Positions 12,101-22,679 of a stretch of 64,000 nt of DNA are shown one piece after another. The DNA comes from Gymnorhina tibicen (Eukaryota; Chordata; Aves; Passeriformes; Artamidae). Position numbers and translations under genes: made by a program. The stretch spans positions 248,001 through 312,000 of the forward strand of contig VXAZ01008140.1 in assembly GCA_013399875.1 (NCBI GenBank), given 5' to 3'. Positions within the stretch are counted from its first letter, which is position 1. Each line of letters opens with the position of its first letter. The notes below the pieces were generated by a model. It saw nothing but the letters and a program-made list of their open reading frames with translations. It made no database searches and had not been told where the DNA came from.

Positions 12101-15100
12101 ATGCAAGGTAATTCTGACTTCATGAAGCAACTACAAGTTTAGTAGAGGATTTTTTCCCCTTCAAATTTTTTCCTCTGCGGATTTTTCCATCAAAACACAT
12201 TATTTAAAAAGAACATTCACATAGATCTGCCTGATCCCAGGTGCCTCAAACCTAGTAACAACATTCCTGTAGCAACATTTGAGCAACTGGGAAAAACTCT
12301 TCTATCAGACTCTGTGCATGAAGTGACATACACAGAGATTCTTGAGCAACCACATGATCATCTCTGAAAAAGGGGAAAAAATATTTTACTGTTCTTCTTT
12401 CCATCTCTTTATTTCCCTCCCCCTTTCTCCACACAAAAAGCTGTATAAGAAAAAGAAGCCAAAAGGCAGGAGAGAAATAACTTGCAGCTTTCCCAGATTC
12501 CAACAGCCAAGATGTGATGCCCACAGCTAAAACTGTGTTGAATAAGCACAGCATTTCCAAAAGTTACCGCCCAGACCCTTAGTCAGTGCACAGCAAATGA
12601 ACTCACCTCACAATCTTTTTGGATTTGTAACACTTATGGAAAGATCATACTCTGTGTTCCCTGATTTTCCAGCATACAGGAAGACTCCTAATCCTTAGAG
12701 TAACAGCCACAAGTGTTTTCAAAAGCCCATAGCATTGGCTTAATTTCATCCTCACACTGGCCTATGAACAAGTTTGTACTGCTTCTGAATCTCATGTTTG
12801 AAAATCCTGGGTGATAACACAGCCTCAAGTCACCAGTGTTTTCTTACAGCCTTTATTTCCTTGGAAGGTTTTATTTTCTGGTACCCAGAAGGAAATCCTC
12901 TCTCTCATTGTGTGGAAACCAGGCAAGTTTTAAAAAATTCTTTTATTACAGAGAAAGTATCTCAGAGGGGAGTTACTGACTACACCAAGGTAAACACAAT
13001 GAGAGTGAAATTAAAGAGTGTGCTTTAGATTGACAGTAACAAAAGACATGGCACCATCCCATAATTATCATAGGAGTAAAATGATGCATAGAGGTGAATC
13101 TAAACAGCATATTATAATCTACTTGAAAAGTGAGATGCCAAGACACAATATTTGTTCTGCCTCTTTACGAGCTGACATAAAACTTGCTCTGAAAGCTGCT
13201 TGACTAAGTAATTCAGCCAGATGTTCACCTCCTTTGCATGGAGGCAGAATTTGGAAAATATTACATTTTTCAAAATTGCTGATGGCAGAGATATATTCCC
13301 CCCCCTGCAAAAAGTGCTCCATGGGCTGGCTGACAGCTGAGTGTTGACCAAATTTCTATTTTTCCTTCATGTTTTGGAGACTGAGAGGAGAGCCCTGGAG
13401 CCTGCTAGTCCACTTAGTGTTGTCTGCTGACAGCAGGGGAAGCTGTTCACTTCCAGCAATTACCCATGGTAAAGCATCCATGTAGGAAAGGTGTTGCTAT
13501 TTTAAGAGGAGAAGGCTCCTTTACAAACAGATATTGCAGAGATGCTCAGCACCCGCTATCAACTGCAAAAGATTAATTGGTTTTTTTGCAGTTTTGTTGA
13601 CTATGAAGCTTTTCATCTCCTCTTGTATGGTCATTGATTATTGTACCCCAGCCTAGTCCTGTCCTTGGCAGCACCAGGGAGGTGATGCCTGGAGAAGGGG
13701 TGTAAGGACAGGGCGAAGGTGTCACTCCTGTATAGAATATTCCCTTACAGTACAGGGATTGAACCAGATATAGCAATTCTATTATCAACCAACCCTGTGG
13801 GATCTTCCTCCCTTAAATTTGCTTTTACCTTTAGAACTCACATCATTTCTGTGTGCATAATATCCCCTGTGCTGGCAGGGGCATGCCTGGGGTGCACCAA
13901 AGTCAAGGAAAAATCTGTCTACCAGAGACATTTAATTCCATAAAGCCCCAGTCTCAAGGGGCAGTTTCTAAAGCAGTTAAGTCCTGGCAAATGCAGGTAG
14001 ATGCCAGGTGACATTTTAGACACAAAGTGCTTCATTCCCACTGGTTCCACCAGACAGACAGACTCTGAAAATCCCGTGGGGTATGTAATCACCTGTACAA
14101 AATCTGGTTCTTTTGCCAGCTGTTTACTGCACCATCTATATCATCCATATTGCAACCATCAGCAATAAATGCATCTAACTGTGCACTGGGCTCAGACATT
14201 GATTGTTAAGTTATAATCCTACACTGGTACCAAAGCACTCGGCTTTTACTTTTGTTGAAAGAGGAGAGAAAAAAAAAGTAATTTACCTTCAGAATTTCCC
14301 TGTGTGAATCCCAGGAACCAGGTTAAACACAATATAGTCCAGAGAAAGCAGAATCCCCTAAAATTGGAAGAGAAGAGCAAAATAATGGATTTCTATGACA
14401 GTAGTAACAAAACCAATTCCATTGTTGAAGGACTTCTCTTTGATCCCAAGTCTAGCAAAGGCAGTGACAGTGTCAGCATGACTCCAGGAAGTAGACTCAG
14501 GCTGAGACCTTATTTTTCTTGCTTTAAAGTCATCGAAAGCCCACTGAACTTAGTGGAAAGGTTTCCCAATGGTATTAAGAGCCTTGAACAAGGACCAGCC
14601 CAGTGTTTTGAGAGGCAGGGTTATCACTGCTGGGTCATCAGTGCCTTAGCTACTGCTGCTCTTTGACACTCACCCCACCTAGGACAGACCACCAGAAATG
14701 CCAGAGGATAGAGAAATCATTCAGAGCTGGGAGGTCTAAAGCCCTGTCAGGACTGCACATGCAGGGCTGTGGGGACATGGGTAGGAAATGGGCTGACACA
14801 CAATGCCCTGTCACCTCAGCAAACGAATCCTGAGTCCTAATGCTTTACTACGTGCTTAACAATATCCTAAACATGCAAAATTCTACACGGATCTTTGTTC
14901 CCAGATGCAAAGATGGGGACAGCTTCTAACCTCTCAGCACCTTATGCTGAGCCACTGAGGACCTTCTCGCAAGCCTGGTATGGCAGGAAAGTTTAGAAAG
15001 TGGGAGATCCATAGACTTCCAACCCTGTGCTCTCACAGACCCTTTCATGCCTGAGAGGGAGTTTGACAAACCTCTCTCTTTGCTCAGCTTTAAACCTTCA

Positions 15101-18100
15101 AGTGCCATTGAAAACAGCAGCTCAGGGGAAAAAAACTCTTACCAGAAAGGTAGCTAAAGCCCCCCCCCGCTTTCCCCCATTAGCTTCCTTGATTTGTAGC
15201 CAGCTAATGAACATGAGAAACTCCTTGGTTAGGCTCACTTAAAGCTGTCAGTTGAAAGTCTGAAGACTGAATTCCCTAATTTTCTAGAGAGGATATTTAA
15301 CAGCTTCATCAGCAAAGGCTGCTGGAGGAACAGACAGAAATGTAAACTAGAGAAAGTCCTCAGCCAGGAGACAGCAGTGTGGGACATCCACAGGTTGTTC
15401 GCCACCTCAGCCCAGCCAGTGTGAACACTGGGCTGTGGAAAGCCATGGCAAAGTGCAGCTTGCTCGTCTCTCCACATCTGACACAAACCATATATCAAAC
15501 AGGGTTAGAGACCACTCTTCTCCTGCCATCAGGCCTCAGCTTTAGCCCAAAGCATCCTCTGAGACAATGTATTACCCTGGGCCAATCCTCACCCGGTGCA
15601 GGAGACCCTTTCCCACAGCTAAAATGAAGCCACAGTGATTTACATCAGTGGGGAAACCTGGCCTTGAATGTAAAAATCCACCCAAGGAATCCAGCCACTA
15701 ATATTTCAAGGCTTGAAGGGATAAAATACTGGAGCAGTCCCACATCAACTAGGAAACAAGTGAGCTGAAGCAATCCATTTTCTCCTTTACTGTTTCCATC
15801 ACCCTGACACTGGGCTGCACATTTCAGGAGCTCTGGGACTGCTTTAGTTTATGGAAGAACACCTGGGAATAGCTCAGTACTGGTGTTCTTTTGTCATGTC
15901 CTACAACCAGCCATATCCTAACCAGGAAACCCTCACCATGCTCCAGAGATCTCCAGCTGGGAAGCCTTGATTCTTTTCTGACAACTTCATCCCTTGAGAT
16001 ACAACTGTCAGGCTGAAGACAGGGCCAAGTTCAAGGAGAGCTGCTATCATAGTAATTTCAGGGAGTGGAGGAAGGGAAGCAGAATAGGATGATTCTTCAT
16101 GGCCATCTCTGCAGTATTTTTTTTTGCATGAGAGAGACTAAAATCCACTTCACAAGACAACCTGAATTTCTGTGCTCTCCTCCAGCAGAGTTTTAAGATG
16201 TGGACACAAATCCATGTGCGCATGGAGCAAAGGCCTGACTGGGGATCATCAACTGGGCTCGACTGCCTGATGAGAGCACAGGAAGACAGGGAAGGGGGTC
16301 ACCAGCAGCAGTCCCAGGTGCTAAGAACCTGTGCTCTGGTGAGGATCAGATTTGTACAACCACTGCTGCTCACAACATACTGAACTGACTTTTTTTTTTT
16401 TTTTTGGGGTACCTTCACAAACCAAACTCCCTGTTGATTGACAATGAGGAGAACAAGTCTTGGGGGAAAATCCAGCATGTAATTTCATTCCAGTGACACT
16501 CACGGGCTATAAAGGAGACGAATGCACAGTGTAGAATCCAGCTGGCCCCAGCCCTGCTCCTGGACCCCTCACACGGCCAACACCATAAGAGTTGAGAGTG
16601 GGGCCGGGTGCCAAAACACTGAAGAAAAACACTTTGGCAAAATTTACCAACTTAATGGAAAAAGCAAAAGCAGCTTCCAAATGGCAGCCGTGTGAGTGAT
16701 GGGGCTGTTAGTTCTCCCAGGATTTTGAATGCAGGCTCTTTTTCCCTTACAGCTCAGCAGCAACAGAGCTGCATAAGCAGCTTGAGTAGCAAGAGTGAAG
16801 ATTTTTCTTCTTATACAGAGCTATCAAACCCACCTTGCCTTTATCTCAGCTTCTTCCCAGGAGCAGTGATTTCCACTGAGACTCTATCAAGAGGTATCAC
16901 TAAAGGTGTTTTATTTCTTTTATTCACAGGGTCTACGAATACCACAATGAGGGTGTTCAGCCTGGAGAAGAGAATGCTCAAGAGAGAGCTTAGAGCACCT
17001 TCCAGTGCCTAAAGGGACTCCAAGAGAGATGGAGAGAGACTTTGGACAAGGACATGGAGGGACAGGACAAAGAGGAAGGCTTTAAACTGAAGGTGGGCAG
17101 ATTTAGAACTGATATTAGGAAGAAATTCTTCCCTGTGAGAGTGGTGAGGCCCTGGCACAGGGTGCCCAGAGAAGCTGTGGCTGCCCCATCACTGCAAGTG
17201 TCCAAGGCCAGGCTGGACAGGGCTTGGAGCAACCTGGGATAGTGCAAGGTGTCCCTGCCCATGGCAGAGGGTGGAATGAGATGAACTTTTAAGGTCCCTT
17301 CCAACCCAAACCACTGCTGCAGTCACTGGGTGTGGAGGTGCCCCATAGCATACATGATGTAAGCTCACATGAGCCCTAAAAGTTTTCCCATGCAGACACA
17401 AACTCCCTTTATAGCAAACTGAAGTTACTGACTACAGCTTAATTTTACTTCCCTACTTTTGGCAAACTCCTGTGGATCAGTCCACGGGAACTGACCAGTG
17501 CCAGAAGTCCAAGGTAAAGTACAACTGAGAGGGACAGAGAAACACAAACACACTTATTATTCCCTTCTAACCAGACAAGTGCTGGAAGAAAGCCCTACAC
17601 TGAATTAAGGACAACAGTAACACAACAGCCTTCAGGGTAAACTTGGTCACAAATTATCCTCAAGAAAGTGCCAATTTCACAAAGCTGAGGCAACCTGTAA
17701 AATAATTGTGATCAGCTAATTCCCCACTATTTCTGGAATTGGTTTGGAACAATTTCAGCTTTTTTTTAATTAAAAGGTTTGCCCTTTTAATAATTGCCTT
17801 AAAATAAGAAGTCCAAATGATTTTGACATCTTGTTTGCTTAGATGATGGGTTGAAGCTGAAGGAAATGCTTCAAGGGCCCACAGCAGCATTTAATTTTTT
17901 ATTTTGTCTTCTCCCTCATTTACAGTGGGGAAATGACTTTGAAATTGTAAACATTACTGCAAGGTGGAAAAACAATGCCCCACCACTTTTTTCCATTCAG
18001 GTATACTTTTTTCCTGTTCAAAAGACCACAAAGCTGGTCAGCTGGAGGCTGAAAATTGCTTTTCAAGAAAAGCAAATCTGCATTTCTAGCTGTAGATCAG

Positions 18101-21100
18101 ACAGTGTATCTTAAAAAGGAGAAAATGCATGTGTGGCTTAAGATCCTTTGCACATGACTGGAGGTGATATTTTATAAGACTCCCAAGCAGTTTTGAGAGA
18201 CAACAGGAAGCAATTCACAACCTATAAAGGGAGACTTTAAATTGTACCATGCATCAATTCCATCCCCACTTATTAGGGTAGAAATCTTATTTTGTACCAA
18301 TATCCTCCTCTGTGGAGCTTCTGGGGCTTCTGGAAATGATGGTATTTCTCCACTCCCCCTCAATTTCTGGCAAGAACAATGGAAACACACAACTATGTAG
18401 ATGTCCCCGTACTGACCCTGCTCAGTCCTTTGCTGAACCTCTCCTGCAGTATAAATGATGTATTGACTTACACCTCCAGGCAAAGATTTTGTACGCAGGC
18501 ACTGCTGCAAACCCCAGTACGATAAGGGCAGAGTTTCTGCAACAACTGAAATGCTATTAGGTTTTAATCCCCATTCAGCATCTACATTTCTAAGGAAAAG
18601 TATTGAGCAGACAAATAGATATGGCCCATATAAACCCATTCTTAAGGTCATTTAGAAATACTAAGAAAACAGAGTGATCTAGAAAATGTCACTATTAAGT
18701 AAGGAAGAATGAAATTCCTATTCCTGGAAGTGTTCAAGGCCAGGTTAGATGGGACTTAGATCAACCTGGTCTAGTGGAAGATGTCCCTGCCCATAGCAGG
18801 AGAGTTGGATCCATAAAGGCCTGATATTTGCTCATCTGGCACCTATAGCTCCTCTTAGGACTTCTCCAGGAGGGCCATCCTGACCTGCAGTGCACAGAAG
18901 GTGGGGATGAAGCACCAGCATGGCCAGGGTGACCTCCTGCAGGCACATCACACCTTGTCCTCTCAGGGGTTTAGGCTGGCATCTGCAGACAGAGGGCTGA
19001 AGGGTTCCAAACCACTGGTCCTTGTCCTCCTAACTGGAACTAGAGCCTGTGTATTGACTGCACAAAAGTGTCCCAGAACTGAGCTCCTACTGGTTACAAC
19101 CTGCTTCCTCACCTGAGAGATGCCAGATGGATATAACTCAAACACCCTCCCAGACAGCTCCCAGCACCTTTCCACAAGAGGGGATCTTTCCTGGGAACCC
19201 ATTCCTCGGCCTCCCCTTCACTCCCCATCCCTGTCTGTCTGGGATATTGACTTTGCTTCTGTGTGAAGTGACAACACTCAGTGCTGGCCCTGGCCTTTGT
19301 GTTCTTCAGTAACTGGAGCCCTTGACAAACTGAAGTGCTAAGCGTGATCTATCATCTAACTCATTTTTTGTCCTTCCAACAAATTCCTTCATTTTGTGAA
19401 TGGGGTTTGGCAGAGCCATATAGAATTCCCCATTGTTCCATTTGCACTTCAATAAGTGTCCATCATTTCTACTTATGCCCCCAACAAACTGGCAAAGAAA
19501 GGGAAGGGGAAAAAAAATCCCACAAACTCTGTGTCCCTGGGCAGAGATTTCTGACAACCGTCTCACCACAAACCTGGGCAACCTTTAGTCAGTAACAGAA
19601 TTTCTATGAACAGAAGTATTAAGCAGGGCAGATTTTAACCCCTCAATCCATTGCAGAAAGAGGATGAAGCTGGAGCTTTATTTTAATAAAGCACATGCTC
19701 GGAGAGACGCATCGAAATAGCAGGAGAGGGTGGACCTGGACACTGGATCTGGGCTGTAATGCTCTCTCTCCCTCCTGAGACACAGCTCCAGAAGCAATTT
19801 CCTCCTCTCTACCCCCAAGCACCCAGCACACACATCTTTTGCCACTCTGTTGCTGAATTTGTCCAGCAGTGCAACAATCTGTCCCCAAACCACTTGCCCA
19901 GCTTGCAAGCAATCCTCTTAAAAAGGATCCATGACTCCCTCCAGCCCTTTTAGGCCTTCCGAGGGGCTGACCCACCTTGATGGTGCCAGGTGGATTCTGT
20001 AGTACCATGTGTGCAGCTTTCTCATCCAGCACACAGATGGGTCAGGCAGCCCCAGAGCAGCATTGTGCCAACATCCTAGGGCTGTGACAGCAGGCTGTCA
20101 CCCATCAGAGGCCTCCAGGAGCATCGAGCCTCCTCAATAGGCAGCATGTGGCACCGGGGCTGGAATGGGCCCAAGTAGCACAACCACAGTGGAACAGCAC
20201 TGGTGCTACGGTCTGGATGTGTGCTCAATGTGCAGTGGAATGTAAACCCTCCCCTGTGTTTTGGGGAGCCTGTGCTCACCAAAAATGCATCAGCAGAAAT
20301 GACCAAGAGGGGCACATTAAGCTTGAAGAGCCTGTAAAACTTTTTGTTCTTCTGGTTTTACAAACTTTGGCAGCTCAAGTCTTCAAGCATACTCTGCAAC
20401 TGCTGTTCCTTCCCTGGGGAGCTAGCCCTCCCACCACTCCCACCCGCAAGTCTCCTGTATGTCCAGCAGCTCCCCAACCACCAGCCCTGCTCCAGAAGAT
20501 GCTGCAGGAGTGCTGGTACAAGACTGGCACCCCCAGTGCCACACAGGAATGTACCAGATCATTCCCATCACAAGCTGTCTTCAGGCAGCACAGCCCTCAC
20601 CCACCCCAAGAGTGGCCTGGTGAGCCCAGGGACATGCCGGCTCCAGGCTCAGAGCACCCTTTCCAAGATCAGTGGCCTCAATGGGACCATCAAGCTGTGG
20701 GGATGGTGGGATGCACGGCGCTCTGCCAAGCAAATCAAAACCCAGCACCAAAAGTGCCTTCAGGAGATGATGCGAAGGGCAACAAGCGACCTCTGCTGAG
20801 GAGCCCATGGGAGGGGGACAGGCCAGGGAAGACCCTGGAACAAAAGGCTCTTGTTCCGAGGCACCAGGACAGACCAAAGCCAGATTTCCCATGGCGCTGC
20901 AAGGCTCAAAGTCTGTGCAGTCGTACTGTGGTAGCCTGGGACACCCTGCCGCAGAACCAGACACAGATCTCTGGCACACCAGAAGCCACGCTGCCTTCTC
21001 CTGGGTCCCTCCTTCCTAAACCCGTCCTCACATAGGTCCGATTTGTCCTCAACCAGAATCTAGGACCTGAGCAGGATCTCCCTGTCCTCATCTGTAGCGT

Positions 21101-22597
21101 GATCACGGTCAACTCCTCCGCCAGGCTGAGCAGCTGGTGCTCTGTCAGTGGCTGTGCCTCGTGCCAAGTGTCTCTCCATTACCAGAGCCTGTCCCCTCGC
21201 TGTGACACACTGCTCCTGCTCTTTCAAAGGAACCTTTATCTGTTTCCGTTTAGACTTCTCCCTTTCTGACGCTAGCCACCCTTGCACGGTCCCAGGCGGT
21301 TCTACCAGACTACGTCCAGCACTAAAAAGGTGTAACTAGGAGATGCTGCAGTTACCAGCATCTCCAGACATGCCACAGCCACATCTACGCAAAAAAATCC
21401 CCAAACAAACAAAAACCCCACACCACAATAACCCTAAAGCACAGAGATTCAGTCCTTATGAGTATATAAACACGCAGAAAACTTATCAAGGAGAGCAGCT
21501 GCAGCCCCTAGGATGGGGTCTGGGCTCTCCGTGTAACTCCACACGCAGACCGAGACTCCAAAAGGAACTGCACATTCATCCACCTCCCGGCTCTAGGAAA
21601 GGGGCGGGAACAGGATGACCCCGGAGTTGAGAGGGGCTGCCCCCAAATCCCCGAGCCCCGTTCCCCCTCTTTCCTCCATCTCCCAGCCCAGCCGAGCAGA
21701 GGGATCCTGTACACAACTTTTTCAAACTGCCAGGCAGAAGAATCCCAGCCTTTCCAAGGGAGTGTCGGTAAATCATCAGTACATCCGACAACGCAGCCAG
21801 GGGGATTAACCCTTTGTGGGTGCCCAGGAAAATAACAACAACAACAACAACGAATTTAACAATGAAAATAGCAAAAGCTGGTCCCAGCTCTGGGAGAAGG
21901 GCGACGGGTAGGGTGCGTGCCGGGATATTTTCATACACACCCGGATGGAGAGGAAGCAGCATTTTGTGTGTGCCGAGCACATGAAGAGCTACCACCGCGC
22001 ACCTCCGCCGTGCCTCAGCCCTCTGGGCTCTCCCACCTCCCGCAGCACCGCGGCCAGACCCAGATACCCGTGTCCCCGAGGGGCAGAGTGAGGAGCAGCA
22101 GCCCCCTGCTCCCAGGAGGGACTGGGACCCCCCCGTGCCCGGGCAGGGTGAGAGGTGTGAGGGGCAGCGGATCGCCCGTTCCTGCATCTGCGTGGGGGTT
22201 ACACCGGTGCCCGCCTCCCGGAGCAGCTCCCGGGGCTGGGAGCCCCTCTCCCAGTGCGTGGGAACTGGGGGGCCCGGGGGAGGGGCTCCTCCTGGCCGTC
22301 CCGGCGCCGATCCCCCGCTCCCGCTCACCGCAGCCCCAGTTCCCCCTCTCCCGCTCCGCAGCGTGGCCTCCCTGCTCCCAGCCCATTCTCCTCTCCAGAC
22401 CAGGAGTTTTCACATCATCCCCTGGCAGAGGAATGTCTTCCCCCACCCCGTTCCCAAATCCTGGGATCCCGCGGCTCCCCGGCACCCCCAGCCCGCCCGG
22501 GATGCCCTTCCCCAGCCGGGAGAAGCGGAGTTTGTACTCACCCCCTGCCTGCTGCTGTAGCTCTGAGTTTGGAGACCGGCTCTGATTCCGGCTCCAT
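7750..22597 (-). CDS. COL27A1: COL27A1, collagen type XXVII alpha-1 chain, N-terminal part (exons 1-3)
   Basis: This is the 5' part of a fibrillar collagen gene, rebuilt as three minus-strand exons: 22542-22597, 14287-14357 and 7750-9188. Joined, they encode 522 residues without a stop. The order is an N-terminal leader (1-19), a hydrophobic signal-peptide core (20-39), a TSPN/laminin-G-like domain (about 43-245), a Thr/Pro/Ser-rich variable region (about 246-510), and the start of the triple helix with Gly at 511, 514, 517 and 520. Identity as type XXVII rests on the junction motif [17 protein letters not shown], the LCSHRxNxAFLFAVxS block, the QFEGAxCQF block and the segment just before the helix, all of which match mammalian COL27A1 as I remember it. 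The family protein is secreted, forms thin fibrils and is made mainly in cartilage. All introns obey GT-AG. The remaining helix and C-propeptide exons lie beyond the left edge. The exon joins are my inference; the motifs are seen directly. Confidence 0.93.
9189..14286 (-). other. COL27A1: COL27A1 intron 2
   Basis: This phase 1 intron lies between donor GTAAAT (14286-14281) and the CTTTCAG acceptor at 9189. It is about 5.1 kb and carries a sense-to-plus CR1 3' fragment at about 10220-10640. The rest is non-repetitive AT-rich sequence with a C8 run near 13300. No additional exon was recognised. Confidence 0.85.
10220..10640 (+). mobile_element. CR1 LINE 3' fragment
   Basis: This is a truncated CR1-type non-LTR retrotransposon end, recognisable by CTCAGCCTGGAGGAAATGGA, CAGGTGGGGGTCAGG, AGGAAAGGCTTCCTCACC, CATGGAAGTGTTCAA and a closing TTCCAACCCAAATGATC. 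It is diverged, and no reverse transcriptase frame remains. It lies in COL27A1 intron 2, antisense to the gene. Confidence 0.85.
14287..14357 (-). CDS. COL27A1: COL27A1 exon 2 (signal-peptide core)
   Basis: This 71-base exon has a pyrimidine-rich acceptor ending TTTTAG before 14357 and donor GAAG|GTAAAT after 14287. In the phase set by exon 1 it reads [17 protein letters not shown] followed by TQGNSE, then one base of the next Asp codon. The hydrophobic run is the h-region of the signal peptide, and cleavage is likely near TQG|NSE. It aligns with mammalian COL27A1, where a Phe/Trp-rich core ends STQGAPE right before [10 protein letters not shown]. The exon is too short for ORF finding and was located by searching for the missing N-terminus with the correct phase. 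Both neighbouring junctions fit exactly. Confidence 0.92.
16945..17315 (+). mobile_element. CR1 LINE 3' fragment
   Basis: The diagnostic CR1 tail words occur in order: TTCAGCCTGGAGAAGAGAA, GGAAGAAATTCTTCCCTGTG, TGAGGCCCTGGCACAGGG, AGGCCAGGCTGGACAGGGCT, GTGTCCCTGCCCATGGCAGA and AGGTCCCTTCCAACCCAAAC. It is 5'-truncated as most copies are, and inserted in COL27A1 intron 1 opposite to the gene. Confidence 0.9.
18724..18815 (+). mobile_element. CR1 LINE 3' fragment, short
   Basis: About 90 bases of the CR1 tail: GGAAGTGTTCAAGGCCAGGT, CAACCTGGTCTAGTGGAAGA, TGTCCCTGCCCATAGCAGG, with a degraded end. It lies in intron 1. Confidence 0.8.
21834..21851 (+). repeat. (AAC)6 microsatellite
   Basis: Six AAC units lie just below the CpG island in COL27A1 intron 1. 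On the gene strand this reads (GTT)n. Confidence 0.9.
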
Positions 22598-22600
22598 CAC
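21890..22600. promoter_or_regulatory. CpG island over COL27A1 exon 1
   Basis: This is a GC- and CpG-rich stretch, denser than most of the window, with many CG dinucleotides and GC-box-like GGGGCGG/CCCGCC runs. It overlaps the coding part of exon 1 and the first 650 bases of intron 1, as expected for the promoter-proximal region of a vertebrate gene. Boundaries were judged by eye. Confidence 0.65.
22542..22597 (-). CDS. COL27A1: COL27A1 exon 1, coding part (start codon, leader)
   Basis: The start codon is at 22597-22595 in a strong Kozak context (G at -3, G at +4). Eighteen codons plus two bases follow, reading [18 protein letters not shown] and half of a Gly codon. The donor is GGGG|GTGAGT, with the last exon base at 22542. 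Phase 2 fits exon 2, which supplies the third base of the Gly codon. The end of the leader (ATAAGRGG) resembles the Ala-rich AAAAARGGG stretch I recall from mammals. The first half is acidic (three Glu in seven residues), which is odd for the n-region ahead of a signal-peptide core. The 5' UTR extends to higher coordinates. Its start could not be fixed, and no in-frame upstream stop was found in the roughly 55 bases checked. Confidence 0.85.
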
Positions 22601-22602
22601 GT

Positions 22603-22644
22603 TTACTGCATTGTCTCTTTCGGGCAATTTTTGCAGCAATCCAT
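22603..22644 (-). promoter_or_regulatory. Upstream ORF 2 in the presumed COL27A1 5' leader
   Basis: This is a 13-codon frame plus stop starting at 22644-22642 (G at +4), reading MDCCKNCPKETMQ. An internal ATG gives a minimal Met-Gln-stop version at 22611-22603. The stop lies only five bases before the COL27A1 start codon at 22597, so ribosomes finishing it would have little room to regain competence. It is out of frame with the main ORF. This is seen directly; the regulatory role is inferred. Confidence 0.5.
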
Positions 22645-22679
22645 CAGAAATCGGGGGACAAGCCGGTTTGTGGGTACAT
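22644..22679 (-). promoter_or_regulatory. Upstream ORF 1 in the presumed COL27A1 5' leader
   Basis: This is an 11-codon frame plus stop, with ATG at 22679-22677, A at -3 and T at +4, reading MYPQTGLSPDF. Its TGA shares its final A with the ATG of the next upstream ORF. It would act on COL27A1 translation only if transcription starts above 22679, which the sequence alone does not prove. Confidence 0.45.

Larger units (their letters stand above)
14358..22541 (-). other. COL27A1: COL27A1 intron 1
   Basis: This phase 2 intron lies between donor GTGAGT (22541-22536) and the TTTTAG acceptor at 14358. It is about 8.2 kb. Its first 600 bases belong to the promoter-proximal CpG island. It also contains two CR1 3' fragments (about 16945-17315 and 18724-18815), an (AAC)6 microsatellite at 21834-21851, a T17 run at 16390-16406 and, on the plus strand, an 888-base open frame at 20148-21035 with no recognisable domain. 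Confidence 0.85.

Noticed and set aside
21576..22328. 250-residue minus-strand open frame in the CpG island
   Set aside because: It is downstream of the exon-1 donor, contains a low-complexity Val run from the (GTT)n repeat, and matches no family. It is explained by GC-rich intron sequence.
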